Shown here: positions 25,694-34,028 of the stretch, in pieces
Layout: every line of letters begins with the position of its first letter
Numbering within the stretch: the stretch's first letter is position 1
DNA from: Acidobacteriota bacterium
GTDB lineage: Bacteria > Acidobacteriota > Terriglobia > Terriglobales > Acidobacteriaceae
NCBI GenBank assembly: GCA_003224905.1
Contig: QIAA01000007.1
Location: 1 to 63,907 of the forward strand
Reading direction: 5' to 3'
DNA: 63,907 bases
Program-made: the position numbers and the translations under genes
The notes under the pieces: generated by a model
Told to the model about the DNA's origin: nothing
What the model saw: only the letters and a program-made list of their open reading frames with translations
Databases searched by the model: none

Positions 25694-27133
25694 GTGAACC
25701 TGGACGACACCATCGTCGCCATTGCCACACCGCCGGGCCGTGGCGGCATTGGCGTAGTGCGGCTTGCGGGCTCAGAAGCTAAGGCGATTGCACTCACGAT
25801 GTTGCGGTTGAACCATGAACTCAACCCGAAAAGAGCCGTTTTTGGTGAGCTGATAGAACCTGAAGTATGTGGCGCGGGCGTCCCCGCCTGCGAAAGCGAG
25901 CCCACTAATCCAGCCGGGCACGAAAACCTGAACACTTCATCCTCGAGCACAACTCAACGCATCGATGAAGTTGTTGTCACCTATTTCGCCAAGCCACATT
26001 CCTATACCGCCGATGACATCGTCGAAATCTCTGCTCACGGCTCGCCCGTAGTATTGCGCCACGTTGTCGAACTGGCGATTGCTCGCGGCGCACGGCTTGC
26101 CGAACCTGGCGAGTTCACCATGCGCGCTTTCCTGAATGGACGCATGGATCTGGCTCAGGCTGAAGCGGTGCGCGATCTGATCGAATCACAAACTCTTTAC
26201 CAGGCGAAAATCGCAGCTCAGCAGCTTGAGGGTGCGCTCTCCCGCCGACTGCAGCCAATCAAGCAAAAGCTGGTGGAACTCATAGCCTCGCTGGAAGCCG
26301 GCATCGATTTCGCGGAAGATGATGTCTCAGTATTACCGGCCAGTCACATTATCGAGCGGCTGCTGGCAATTCGTGCTCCCCTCGAGCAACTGGCCAGTTC
26401 GTTCGCCTACGGGAAAATCCTTCATGAAGGTCTGACTCTGGCAATCGTTGGCCGGCCTAACGTGGGGAAATCGAGTCTGTTTAACCGGCTGGTGGAGCGC
26501 GAACGCGCAATCGTCACGGCAACCCCGGGAACGACGCGCGACCTGGTAAGTGAGACGGTGGCGATTGGCGGTATTCCGGTGCAGTTGATGGATACTGCCG
26601 GTATTCGGCGTGCCCTGGACGAAGCCGAAAGCATTGGAATTCGCAAATCGATGGAGGCGCTCGCCGACGCGGACCTGGTCCTGGTTGTACTCGACTCTTC
26701 TCAGGCTGTGGTTCGCGAAGACCTGGAACTGCTGGAGCAGGTGGCGCAACGTCCGGCGATTGTGGTCGAAAACAAGGCCGACTCAGTCAGTTCTCAGTTC
26801 TCAGTTAATGGATCTCAGTTAACCAAGGTGCGCACTTCGGCTCTCACGGGCGAAGGCGTTGCCGAGTTGCGTTCCGAGATTCAGCGTCACATCGGAGGTG
26901 AGGGCGGGCAATTCGAAAGCGGGCTTCTCACCAACATTCGGCACCAGGGTCTCGTGCAGAATTCGCTGGCAGCCCTATCCGCAGCAGAGAGCGCTGTTCA
27001 AAACAATGTTCCTCATGAAATGCTGCTGCTCGACCTATACAATGCCCTGCGGGCGCTCGACGAAATCACAGGCGCGACTACGAACGACGATATTCTGAAT
27101 CTGATTTTCAGCACCTTCTGTATTGGAAAATAG
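25694..27133 (+). CDS. mnmE: tRNA uridine-5-carboxymethylaminomethyl modification GTPase MnmE
   Basis: 479 residues from a GTG at 25694. The N-terminal folate-binding domain begins with D-T-I-V-A-I-A-T-P-P-G-R-G-G-I-G. The G domain carries G-R-P-N-V-G-K-S (G1), T-P-G-T-T-R-D (G2), D-T-A-G (G3) and N-K-A-D (G4), and the protein ends in F-C-I-G-K with the catalytic Cys. With MnmG it modifies U34 of certain tRNAs. Between N-K-A-D and the following S-A-L-T-G-E-G lies a Ser/Gln-rich stretch encoded by a low-complexity CAGTTCTCAGTT repeat (26782-26822) that matches intergenic repeats elsewhere in the window. Confidence 0.95.
   Translation: MNLDDTIVAIATPPGRGGIGVVRLAGSEAKAIALTMLRLNHELNPKRAVFGELIEPEVCGAGVPACESEPTNPAGHENLNTSSSSTTQRIDEVVVTYFAKPHSYTADDIVEISAHGSPVVLRHVVELAIARGARLAEPGEFTMRAFLNGRMDLAQAEAVRDLIESQTLYQAKIAAQQLEGALSRRLQPIKQKLVELIASLEAGIDFAEDDVSVLPASHIIERLLAIRAPLEQLASSFAYGKILHEGLTLAIVGRPNVGKSSLFNRLVERERAIVTATPGTTRDLVSETVAIGGIPVQLMDTAGIRRALDEAESIGIRKSMEALADADLVLVVLDSSQAVVREDLELLEQVAQRPAIVVENKADSVSSQFSVNGSQLTKVRTSALTGEGVAELRSEIQRHIGGEGGQFESGLLTNIRHQGLVQNSLAALSAAESAVQNNVPHEMLLLDLYNALRALDEITGATTNDDILNLIFSTFCIGK
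26782..26822 (+). repeat. Low-complexity CTCAGTT repeat inside mnmE
   Basis: A 41-bp run of CTCAGTT words lies in frame within mnmE. The 17-mer GTTCTCAGTTCTCAGTT (26790-26806) is exactly the reverse complement of 37411-37427 in the intergenic spacer before murD. It encodes a Ser/Val/Gln-rich loop between the G4 and G5 motifs, a position that tolerates length variation. Confidence 0.7.
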
Positions 27134-27151
27134 CAGCCGAGTGGTACATTC

Positions 27152-27481
27152 TTGCAAGGCGGCTCTGTCTGGCCGGAGGCGCGCGCTTTGTCATTGGTTG
27201 TGAAACTCGAAGACGATCTCGGCGAACGTAGTGACTGGATCATGCTTCATGGCGTGATCCCCCCGCGGGAAGAACGCGATTATCCTTTCCTGCGCAGTAT
27301 CGACCCGTACGGCAAGACGGTCTTCAACCATTTGCAGATGGAAACCTTTCTCGAGGAATGGGAACGGGTGCGTGGCCGTGCCCATGATGAATCGCAAGTA
27401 GAAGCCTGGCAGAAAATTAAAGAGATGGCGCAGATCTGCCAGCAAGACCGCGATCTCTACCTGCGATTTGTGGGTAATTAA
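27152..27481 (+). CDS. Conserved hypothetical protein after mnmE
   Basis: Up to 109 residues. The start is uncertain: TTG at 27152, or TTG at 27188 just before S-L-V-V-K-L-E-D-D-L-G, which looks like the natural N-terminus. The sequence contains G-V-I-P-P-R-E-E-R-D-Y-P-F-L-R-S-I-D-P-Y-G-K-T-V-F-N and a helical, Glu/Trp-rich second half. No membrane segment and no catalytic motif are visible. It lies 18 bp behind mnmE and probably shares its transcript; it is convergent with ruvA. No family recognised. Confidence 0.65.
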   Translation: MQGGSVWPEARALSLVVKLEDDLGERSDWIMLHGVIPPREERDYPFLRSIDPYGKTVFNHLQMETFLEEWERVRGRAHDESQVEAWQKIKEMAQICQQDRDLYLRFVGN

Positions 27482-27524
27482 GAATCTGCCCGCACCACCA
27501 GCTTTCGAGAGAAGCGATTCTGCG

Positions 27525-28109
27525 TCATTTGGACAGAGTCGCCAAGGCTTCTCGAAACATACTTTCAAATGAGCCAGTCTTAGCGGCGCTGCCGGACAAA
27601 GCCTTTTCCGCGGTCGCGCGCTGATAGCCGAGGTTTACCAGTGCTGAGAGAACATCCTCTTCAACAGCACTTAGTGAGGGAATAGCAGCCACGGCCTCAG
27701 CACCGTCAGGAGGGAGCTTGTCGCGCAGTTCGAGCACCATCCGCTCAGCCGTCTTCTTGCCGATACCAGGAATTCGCGTGAGCCGAGCGACATCATTGCC
27801 GCGAATTGCTTTAATCATGTCATCCGAAGCCATGCCGCTCAGAATTGTGATCGCCAGCTTGGGTCCGATACCACTCACTGTGATCAGCTTCTCGAACAAG
27901 TTCTTCTCTTCTGGACGCAGAAATCCGTAAAGTGCAATCGCATCTTCGCGTACGTGGGTATGTATGTGCAGCGCGATTTCGCTGCCAACCTGCGAGAGCT
28001 CCGAAAAGGTTGGCACGGTGATAGTGACGTCGTAACCCACGCCGGAACTCTCAACGATGGCTTGGTTGGGATGCTTGGAAAGCAGCTTGCCACGAAGATG
28101 AGCGATCAT
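27525..28109 (-). CDS. ruvA: Holliday junction branch migration protein RuvA
   Basis: 194 residues, normal length. N-terminal OB fold (M-I-A-H-L-R-G-K-L), two helix-hairpin-helix motifs (V-S-G-I-G-P-K-L-A and I-P-G-I-G-K-K-T-A-E-R-M) that hold the junction DNA, and the C-terminal domain III (L-S-A-L-V-N-L-G-Y-Q-R) that contacts RuvB. It starts 23 bp after the ruvB stop. Confidence 0.95.
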   Translation of the reverse strand: MIAHLRGKLLSKHPNQAIVESSGVGYDVTITVPTFSELSQVGSEIALHIHTHVREDAIALYGFLRPEEKNLFEKLITVSGIGPKLAITILSGMASDDMIKAIRGNDVARLTRIPGIGKKTAERMVLELRDKLPPDGAEAVAAIPSLSAVEEDVLSALVNLGYQRATAEKALSGSAAKTGSFESMFREALATLSK

Positions 28110-28132
28110 GCTGAGATCCTGCCCGGCTCATT

Positions 28133-29224
28133 CTAAAACAATGAACTCTGCCTTCGGTTAGGTGCGATTCCGAAATGCTCGTAGGCGAGTTGCGTAGCCA
28201 CGCGGCCTCTAGGCGTGCGATTCAGGAATCCAATCTGGATGAGAAACGGTTCGTAAATCTCTTCGATGGCGTCCGATTCCTCGGCCAGTGCTGCGGCGAG
28301 CGTATTCACGCCGACGGGACCGCCTTGATATTTCTCAATGATCGTCAGCAGCAGCTTGCGGTCAATCTCATCGAAGCCGTGGCGATCTACTTCCAGCATT
28401 TGCAGGGCAGCTTGCGCGGTGGGAAGGTCGATTTTCCCGGCTCCGCGTACCTGGGCATAATCACGCACTCGGCGTAACAGCCGATTGGCAATTCGGGGTG
28501 TCCCGCGGGAACGGCTGGCGATCTCGGCTGCGCCGTCTCGATCAATTTCGATGGCGAGAATCTCAGCTGAACGTTCTACGATGATTCGCAAATCTTCATC
28601 GCTGTAAAACTCCAGGCGAAGGACGATCCCAAATCGCGATCTCAGAGGCGAAGACAACAGTCCTGCACGCGTAGTAGCGCCGACAAACGTGAAGGGCTTC
28701 ACATCCATGGTATGTGTGCGCGCCGCCGGTCCCTGGCCGATCAGAATGTCTAGCTTGTAATCCTCCAGGGCGGAGTACAGGATTTCTTCAAGCGCAGGCT
28801 GAAGGCGATGCACTTCATCGATAAATAGAACTTGCTTGTCACGAAGATTCGTGAGAACGGCAGTGAGATCGCCTTTGATCTGCAGGGTCGGCCCTGAGGT
28901 TTGCTGGAACGGGACTCTCAGTTCGTTGGCGATGATGGTCGCCAGTGTGGTCTTCCCTAGCCCGGGTGGACCATAGAGCAGCACGTGATCTAACGCCTCG
29001 CCGCGCGAGCGCGCCGCTTCGATCGCTACTGACAAATTTTCTTTGACTTTCGGCTGGCCGATGAACTCCGCCAGTCGTTGTGGCCGCAGCTTTAGTTCAA
29101 AGGAAGACTCGCCCTCGACCGGAGCAGCCGATACGAGCCGATCCTTGCCTGGTAGATTCAGATCCGGTGTGTTCCTGACAGTAGCCACTGGCCGGATAGT
29201 AAGCTGAAACAAGAGATCAGGCAA
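28133..29224 (-). CDS. ruvB: Holliday junction branch migration ATPase RuvB
   Basis: Up to 363 residues; a TTG at 29224 or a GTG at 29188 could be the start, neither with a clear ribosome-binding site. Walker A is [11 protein letters not shown] near residue 85, Walker B is L-F-I-D-E-V-H-R, sensor 1 is G-A-T-T-R-A-G, and the C-terminal winged helix begins near G-P-V-G-V-N-T-L-A. RuvB drives branch migration with RuvA. No ruvC is in the window. The order ruvB-ruvA is the reverse of E. coli. Confidence 0.95.
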   Translation of the reverse strand: MPDLLFQLTIRPVATVRNTPDLNLPGKDRLVSAAPVEGESSFELKLRPQRLAEFIGQPKVKENLSVAIEAARSRGEALDHVLLYGPPGLGKTTLATIIANELRVPFQQTSGPTLQIKGDLTAVLTNLRDKQVLFIDEVHRLQPALEEILYSALEDYKLDILIGQGPAARTHTMDVKPFTFVGATTRAGLLSSPLRSRFGIVLRLEFYSDEDLRIIVERSAEILAIEIDRDGAAEIASRSRGTPRIANRLLRRVRDYAQVRGAGKIDLPTAQAALQMLEVDRHGFDEIDRKLLLTIIEKYQGGPVGVNTLAAALAEESDAIEEIYEPFLIQIGFLNRTPRGRVATQLAYEHFGIAPNRRQSSLF

Positions 29225-29336
29225 TGATCGGATATGGACACGAGTAAACTTCTGCGCTTAGGACGAGCTTGGTGTGGCAACGAAATTTTCGCGAATGCCT
29301 CGTATGGCAAGATGGACCCGAGCCCGTGAGCTGCGC

Positions 29337-29777
29337 TTACTTCAGAGCTGCCTGCAGGCCGTCAATCAGCTTCTGAACATTCTTCCGACCCAGAGGCTCA
29401 AGCAGTCCTCCTGCAACCGAAGTCAGTCGCCCAAACACCTGAGCTTCTCCCTTCCAGGCTACCTTCGTGCCCGTTTCCAAAGGCGCAAGATCAAAACCCG
29501 CCGTGAGTGAGACATTTCCGCCCGCCACAGTTCCCTGTCCCTTGTAGAGAGCTCGTTTAGGACGCTCGGCTTCCGCCAATTGCATCTTTACTTCAGCTGT
29601 TCCTTTGATGTACGAGATGCCCACAGTCACCTTTACGACGAAATGCGTGTCGTCCTGTTGCGTCATCCCTTGGAAGTCGGGCAGCAGCGGAGCGAACTTC
29701 TTGGGATCGGTGAGAAAGTCGTAAACGTCATCTGGCTTTCGTTGTACTTCAAATTCACCGCCGAACTTGATCGCCAT
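29337..29777 (-). CDS. CoxG-like SRPBCC family protein
   Basis: 146 residues: M-A-I-K-F-G-G-E-F-E-V, then V-Y-D-F-L-T-D-P-K-K-F-A-P-L-L-P-D-F, G-T-A-E-V-K-M and a C-terminal helix with V-Q-K-L-I-D-G-L-Q. This is the START-like (SRPBCC) fold of the CO dehydrogenase subunit G family, which binds hydrophobic or cofactor ligands; no CO dehydrogenase genes are nearby, so the name only marks homology. It lies between a flavin reductase and ruvB on the same strand. Confidence 0.8.
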   Translation of the reverse strand: MAIKFGGEFEVQRKPDDVYDFLTDPKKFAPLLPDFQGMTQQDDTHFVVKVTVGISYIKGTAEVKMQLAEAERPKRALYKGQGTVAGGNVSLTAGFDLAPLETGTKVAWKGEAQVFGRLTSVAGGLLEPLGRKNVQKLIDGLQAALK

Positions 29778-29838
29778 TTATAGATCCTTTCCTGACAAGC
29801 CCTGTACGTCGGAGTGCGGCATCTATCCCCTCGGCGAG

Positions 29839-30336
29839 TTAGCCGATAATGGGTCCGATGTCTCTATAGTCTCCGCGGAAAAACAGCAGCGGATCTCCCT
29901 CGTGCACTACTACATCCTCCACGTGGGCAATGAAAATCGTATGATCGCCCGCGTCTTGTGCCGTATGCAGCCGGCATTCCAGATATGCCAGCGCTCCCTT
30001 CAAAACCGGAGTTCCGTGTGGCGTACGCTCAAAACGCGCTCCCGCTTCTCGCTCCGCTTCCTCATGGGTTCGCACCGCCCGGGCGTAATATTCGGAAATT
30101 TTGCCTTGGTCCTGGGACAAAATATTTACTCCAAAACGCTTTTTCACGTGCAGGTGAGTATGTGTGCGTGCCCGCTGGTCAACGCACACCAGCACCAACG
30201 GCGGATCGAGTGAAACCGAAGCAAACGCATTAGCCGTCATTCCGTGGATTTCGCCTTCGTAATCCACTGTGATGACAGTGACTCCGGTTGCAAAACAGCC
30301 TAACGCCTTGCGGAATTCTGCCTGCGTGACGGCCAT
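29839..30336 (-). CDS. Flavin reductase-like FMN-binding split-barrel protein
   Basis: 165 residues with the flavin-reductase domain pattern: F-R-K-A-L-G-C-F-A-T-G-V-T-V-I-T, H-G-M-T-A-N-A-F-A-S-V-S-L-D-P-P-L-V-L-V-C-V, F-G-V-N-I-L-S and D-H-T-I-F-I-A-H-V-E. Such proteins bind FMN and reduce flavins with NAD(P)H, often as partners of monooxygenases. The start is only 15 bp from the divergent first codon of the F420 operon, so a functional link to deazaflavin chemistry is possible but unproven. Confidence 0.85.
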   Translation of the reverse strand: MAVTQAEFRKALGCFATGVTVITVDYEGEIHGMTANAFASVSLDPPLVLVCVDQRARTHTHLHVKKRFGVNILSQDQGKISEYYARAVRTHEEAEREAGARFERTPHGTPVLKGALAYLECRLHTAQDAGDHTIFIAHVEDVVVHEGDPLLFFRGDYRDIGPIIG

Positions 30337-30351
30337 GGAAGCGGGAATGTA

Positions 30352-31656
30352 GTGTCTCGTAGCAGCGGGGGACGGTCAAGTCGCGCGGCCCCCAACCTGT
30401 TGAACAATCCAACTATCTATGGGAATCTGAAGATAGTTGAGTTCTGGCAGAGGCGGCATTTGCAGACATTAACCACAGCGCCGGGTCGATTGTCGAGTCT
30501 ACTGGCCGACACTATGTTTTCCGGTACGCCACTCGCCAGGGAGACTGCGTGCCGGCTGCTGCGTTCGAGCGATGCCGATCTTCCAGAGCTTCTCGCGGCG
30601 GCAGTGCACGTCAAGCAACGCCGCAAACCGGGCTTCATCACCTACTCACGCAAGGTTTTCATCCCTCTCACAAATTTGTGCCGCGATTATTGCGGCTATT
30701 GCATTTTTCGCCGCGACCCAAACGATTCCGGCGCGCACACGATGTCACCCGAAGAAGTTGTGGAAGTGGCACGTGCTGGAGAGCGAATGGGCTGCACCGA
30801 AGCTCTCTTCAGTTTGGGTGACAAGCCCGAGCTGGCCTTTCCGGAAATGCGCGCAACACTGCGGCGACTGGGATACCGGTCAACTCTGCACTATCTCGAG
30901 GCCATGTGCGAACTGGTTCTTCGCGAGACCAGGCTCCTGCCACACCCGAATCCCGGATTGCTAAGTGCGGGATGGATTGCTCGTCTGGCAGCCGTTTCGC
31001 CCAGCATGGGTCTGATGCTTGAAAGTACAAACGAGCAATTGCTGCAGCCTGGCGCAGCACATGACAATGCCCCCGACAAGGTTCCAGCGAAACGGATACG
31101 CACGATCGAAGAAGCGGGAAAACAAGGTGTGCCCTTCACTACTGGGCTGCTGATCGGTATCGGGGAGAGCATTGAAGATCGCGTCGACACTCTTCTTGCC
31201 ATTCGCGATCTACACAAAAGATATGGCCACATCCAGGAAGTCATCGTGCAAAACTTTCGTGTAAAGCCGGGCATTCCAATGCAAGAGTGGCCTGAGCCCT
31301 CGCGTGGCGAGATGCTGCGCACCGTTGCCGTCGCACGGCTAATCCTGCCCGACGTGAACATACAGGCTCCACCGAATCTTTCTGCTCCTTACTATGACGA
31401 ACTCCTGGACGCCGGAATCGATGACTGGGGCGGGGTTTCGCCACTCACGCCGGACTTCATCAATCCGGAAAGGCCCTGGCCGCATCTGGAACAGCTCCGC
31501 CGAGTGACGGAGGCAAAAGGCTACACCTTGCGTCAGCGGCTTCCTGTCTATCCTGAGTTTCTGCCATCGCTCACATCACGGCTTGGCATATTGGCGGAAA
31601 AACTCGAAGCGGCCGCCGATCTTGAAGGCTACGCGCGCCTTCCGAAAGTGGCATGA
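30352..31656 (+). CDS. cofG: 7,8-didemethyl-8-hydroxy-5-deazariboflavin synthase, CofG subunit
   Basis: Radical SAM enzyme with C-R-D-Y-C-G-Y-C after V-F-I-P-L-T-N-L, then G-D-K-P-E, Y-L-E-A-M-C and G-L-L-I-G-I-G-E. It closes the Fo ring with the product of CofH. Coordinates give the longest frame (GTG at 30352, 434 residues), but homology begins around R-L-S-S-L-L (near 30487), so the real start is probably downstream (TTG at 30460 or 30490, ATG at 30514). That would leave room for promoters in the gap to the divergent flavin reductase gene. CofG is separate from CofH here, unlike the fused FbiC of actinobacteria. It overlaps cofD (ATGA). Confidence 0.93.
   Translation: MSRSSGGRSSRAAPNLLNNPTIYGNLKIVEFWQRRHLQTLTTAPGRLSSLLADTMFSGTPLARETACRLLRSSDADLPELLAAAVHVKQRRKPGFITYSRKVFIPLTNLCRDYCGYCIFRRDPNDSGAHTMSPEEVVEVARAGERMGCTEALFSLGDKPELAFPEMRATLRRLGYRSTLHYLEAMCELVLRETRLLPHPNPGLLSAGWIARLAAVSPSMGLMLESTNEQLLQPGAAHDNAPDKVPAKRIRTIEEAGKQGVPFTTGLLIGIGESIEDRVDTLLAIRDLHKRYGHIQEVIVQNFRVKPGIPMQEWPEPSRGEMLRTVAVARLILPDVNIQAPPNLSAPYYDELLDAGIDDWGGVSPLTPDFINPERPWPHLEQLRRVTEAKGYTLRQRLPVYPEFLPSLTSRLGILAEKLEAAADLEGYARLPKVA
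30411..30438. promoter_or_regulatory. Perfect 8-bp inverted repeat upstream of the likely cofG start
   Basis: AACTATCT (30411-30418) and AGATAGTT (30431-30438) are separated by 12 bp, the geometry of a dimeric regulator site. It falls between the flavin reductase start and the likely cofG start. A TTGAAC at 30400-30405 could be a -35. Confidence 0.35.
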
Positions 31657-32612
31657 TCGTCGTCCTCACAGGTGGGACCGGAGGAGCAAAGTTTGTAGAC
31701 GGTCTGCGCCATGTCATTCCACAGAAAGAACTCACCATCATCGTTAACACCGGAGACGACCTCGACTGGTGGGGCCTATACGTCTCGCCCGATTTGGATT
31801 CGATCACCTATGTTCTCGCGGACCGGCTGAGCAGCGAGCGCGGATGGGGAGTGCGAGGCGACACCTTCTTCTGCCTGCAAACGATGGGGGACCTGGGCCA
31901 GCCGACCTGGTTTCATACTGGTGATCGCGACCTCGCGCTGCACTTGGTGCGCTCCAAATTAATACATGAAGGAAGAACACTGGCAGAAGCGACCGTCGAA
32001 ATAGCAAATAAATTTGGTATTGGAGCGCGTATCCTGCCCATGAGCAATGCTCGAGTCGAGACCCGCGTGGATACACCTGTTGGAGAACTCAGCTTCGAAG
32101 AATATTTCGTCCAGCGCTGGTATCAGGATCCGGTGAAGTCAGTCCGGTTTGCCGGTGCAACCGAAGCCAAACCTGCGCCCGGCGTGCTGGATGCGATCAT
32201 GTCGGCGGGTGCTGTTCTGATCGCACCGAGCAATCCCGTGACCAGCATCGGCCCGATATTGGCGGTTCCGGGCATAGTAGCCGCTCTGAAGCGAACTCGG
32301 GCTCCAGTTGCGGCTGTGAGCCCGATCATAGGCGCCAGTGCGGTTTCCGGACCTGCCGGCATTCTCATGACTGCACAGAAGTTGCCCGTCTCGATCACAG
32401 GAGTCGCCCAGGCTTACAAGGAGTTTCTTGACATCCTGATTGTTGATCACCAGGATGCTAAAGCCGCGAAAGATCTGCAACGCGCGGGGGTGCGGGTTCA
32501 TTCCGCTCATACCATCATGCGAACCATGCAGGACAAAACCCAGTTGGCACGAACCGTCCTTTCTTTAGTTGCCAGCAAAAACACAGCTCACGCTGCATCC
32601 GACCCATCATGA
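31653..32612 (+). CDS. cofD: 2-phospho-L-lactate (phosphoenolpyruvate) transferase
   Basis: 319 residues. Signature L-T-G-G-T-G-G-A-K-F at the N-terminus, N-T-G-D-D near 30, G-L-Y-V-S-P-D-L-D-S-I-T-Y, M-S-N-A-R-V-E-T and I-A-P-S-N-P-V-T-S-I-G-P-I. It transfers the activated phospho-C3 acid from the CofC product to Fo, giving F420-0 or dehydro-F420-0. Start overlaps cofG stop and stop overlaps cofC start, both as ATGA. Confidence 0.95.
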   Translation: MIVVLTGGTGGAKFVDGLRHVIPQKELTIIVNTGDDLDWWGLYVSPDLDSITYVLADRLSSERGWGVRGDTFFCLQTMGDLGQPTWFHTGDRDLALHLVRSKLIHEGRTLAEATVEIANKFGIGARILPMSNARVETRVDTPVGELSFEEYFVQRWYQDPVKSVRFAGATEAKPAPGVLDAIMSAGAVLIAPSNPVTSIGPILAVPGIVAALKRTRAPVAAVSPIIGASAVSGPAGILMTAQKLPVSITGVAQAYKEFLDILIVDHQDAKAAKDLQRAGVRVHSAHTIMRTMQDKTQLARTVLSLVASKNTAHAASDPS

Positions 32613-33262
32613 TTCTCGTTCCGGTCAAGAACCTCGCGAATGCTAAGCACCGCCTTGCGTCGGTTCTCGACCAATCTGCTCGCACCAGCCTCGCGCAAGC
32701 GATGCTAAATGACGTTCTCGACGCGGTAGCCGACGTGGCCAGGTCTTCCGAGGTCAGCCTTGTAACCAGCGATCCGTTCGCGGTTGCATTGGCAAGAGAG
32801 TTCGAGTTCCAGATAATTCCTGATGATGCCAACCGAAGTGAGACCGACGCGATCGAAATGGCAACACAAGTATGCGAAGCAAGAGGAATTCGCGATACGC
32901 TCGTCATCCCTGCCGACATTCCCCTGATCCAAGCCTCCGAGCTGGAAGAAATCTTCCGCACCGCACCTAAACCAGGGTCCGTGCTGGTGCCCGCGGCAGA
33001 TGGGCGAGGGACCAATGCGATTTTCCGCTGTCCCGCGTCTCTGTTTCCGCTGCGGTTTGGGAACGATAGCTTTAAACCGCATCTGGCCGCCGCGCAGGAA
33101 GTACAGAAACCCTGCATAACACTTTCACTTCCGGGGATCGCGCTGGATGTCGATAATCCGGCGGACCTGCACCGATTGGCGGCTCTTCCCGGAGAGACTC
33201 GTGCGCAAAAGCTTGTCCGCCAATGGAATTTGTCAGGGGCGCCGCTCGCGGTAAACGAGTAA
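32609..33262 (+). CDS. cofC: Phospholactate/phosphoenolpyruvate guanylyltransferase
   Basis: 217 residues with a nucleotidyltransferase fold: M-I-L-V-P-V-K-N-L-A-N-A-K-H-R-L at the N-terminus, V-I-P-A-D-I-P-L-I near residue 110 and a D-G-R-G-T-N-A-I-F motif near 130. It activates a phosphorylated three-carbon acid with GTP for CofD. Substrate choice (2-phospholactate, PEP or 3-phosphoglycerate) varies among known enzymes and cannot be read from motifs alone. Confidence 0.93.
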   Translation: MILVPVKNLANAKHRLASVLDQSARTSLAQAMLNDVLDAVADVARSSEVSLVTSDPFAVALAREFEFQIIPDDANRSETDAIEMATQVCEARGIRDTLVIPADIPLIQASELEEIFRTAPKPGSVLVPAADGRGTNAIFRCPASLFPLRFGNDSFKPHLAAAQEVQKPCITLSLPGIALDVDNPADLHRLAALPGETRAQKLVRQWNLSGAPLAVNE

Positions 33263-33266
33263 CCGA

Positions 33267-34028
33267 TTGAAACATGCGCAAGAGCTCCGCATCATTCCCC
33301 TTCAGTTTGAAAAAGAGATCCAGCCTGGTGACTCGCTAGTGCGGGAAGTCGTCAGCGCGCTGCGTCGCACAAAAACTGCCTTCAGGCCATGCGACATTCT
33401 GGTTGTGAAACACAAAATCGTCTCCAAGCTAGAAGGACAGATCGTGGACCTGGCCAAGATCGAGCCATCCCGATCGTCCCAGAAGTGGGCACAGCAGTAC
33501 GGTTTGGATGCTCGCGTGATCGAGCTGGCACTCACTCAAGGCCGCCGCATTGTACGACGCAAGTGTGGCGTGCTGATCACGGAAACGCGGCATGGCTTCG
33601 TGTGTGCAAATAGTGGCGTAGATGTTTCCAATGTCGATGGCGGCCGTCACGCCCTGCTCCTGCCCGACAATCCCGACCGCTCAGCCGCGCGACTTCATCG
33701 CGACCTGAAAAAACATCTCAACCTTTTGATCCCGGTAATCATCACAGATACATTCGGGCGTCCCTGGCGTGAGGGCCTGACGGAAGTCGCGATCGGGATT
33801 GCGGGAATGAAAGCCTTGCACGACTATCGTGGCTGTCGCGATCCCCACGGCTATCCATTGCGCGCCAGCGTCGACGCGGTTGCCGACCAGCTCGCTTGCG
33901 CGGCGGGCCTGGTCTGCGGCAAGCTAAATCGGGTGCCGGCCTGTATCATTCGAGGGTTCGCCTATGAGCCGGGACGTGGCACCGCCCGCGATCTGATTCG
34001 CCCGGCTCGAACTGATCTGTTTCGTTGA
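33267..34028 (+). CDS. cofE: Coenzyme F420-0:L-glutamate ligase
   Basis: 253 residues from a TTG at 33267: L-R-I-I-P-L, I-Q-P-G-D-S-L-V, V-V-K-H-K-I-V-S-K-L-E-G, N-S-G-V-D-x-S-N, and I-T-D-T-F-G-R-P-W-R-E-G near 165-176. It adds glutamates to F420-0. It is the single-domain form: the C-terminal FMN-binding nitroreductase-like domain fused to FbiB in actinobacteria, which reduces dehydro-F420, is absent. Its stop overlaps the cofH start (TTGA). Confidence 0.94.
   Translation: MKHAQELRIIPLQFEKEIQPGDSLVREVVSALRRTKTAFRPCDILVVKHKIVSKLEGQIVDLAKIEPSRSSQKWAQQYGLDARVIELALTQGRRIVRRKCGVLITETRHGFVCANSGVDVSNVDGGRHALLLPDNPDRSAARLHRDLKKHLNLLIPVIITDTFGRPWREGLTEVAIGIAGMKALHDYRGCRDPHGYPLRASVDAVADQLACAAGLVCGKLNRVPACIIRGFAYEPGRGTARDLIRPARTDLFR

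Noticed and set aside
29337..29777. Evidence for a CO dehydrogenase
   Set aside because: Only a CoxG-like SRPBCC protein is present; no coxMSL genes are in the window.
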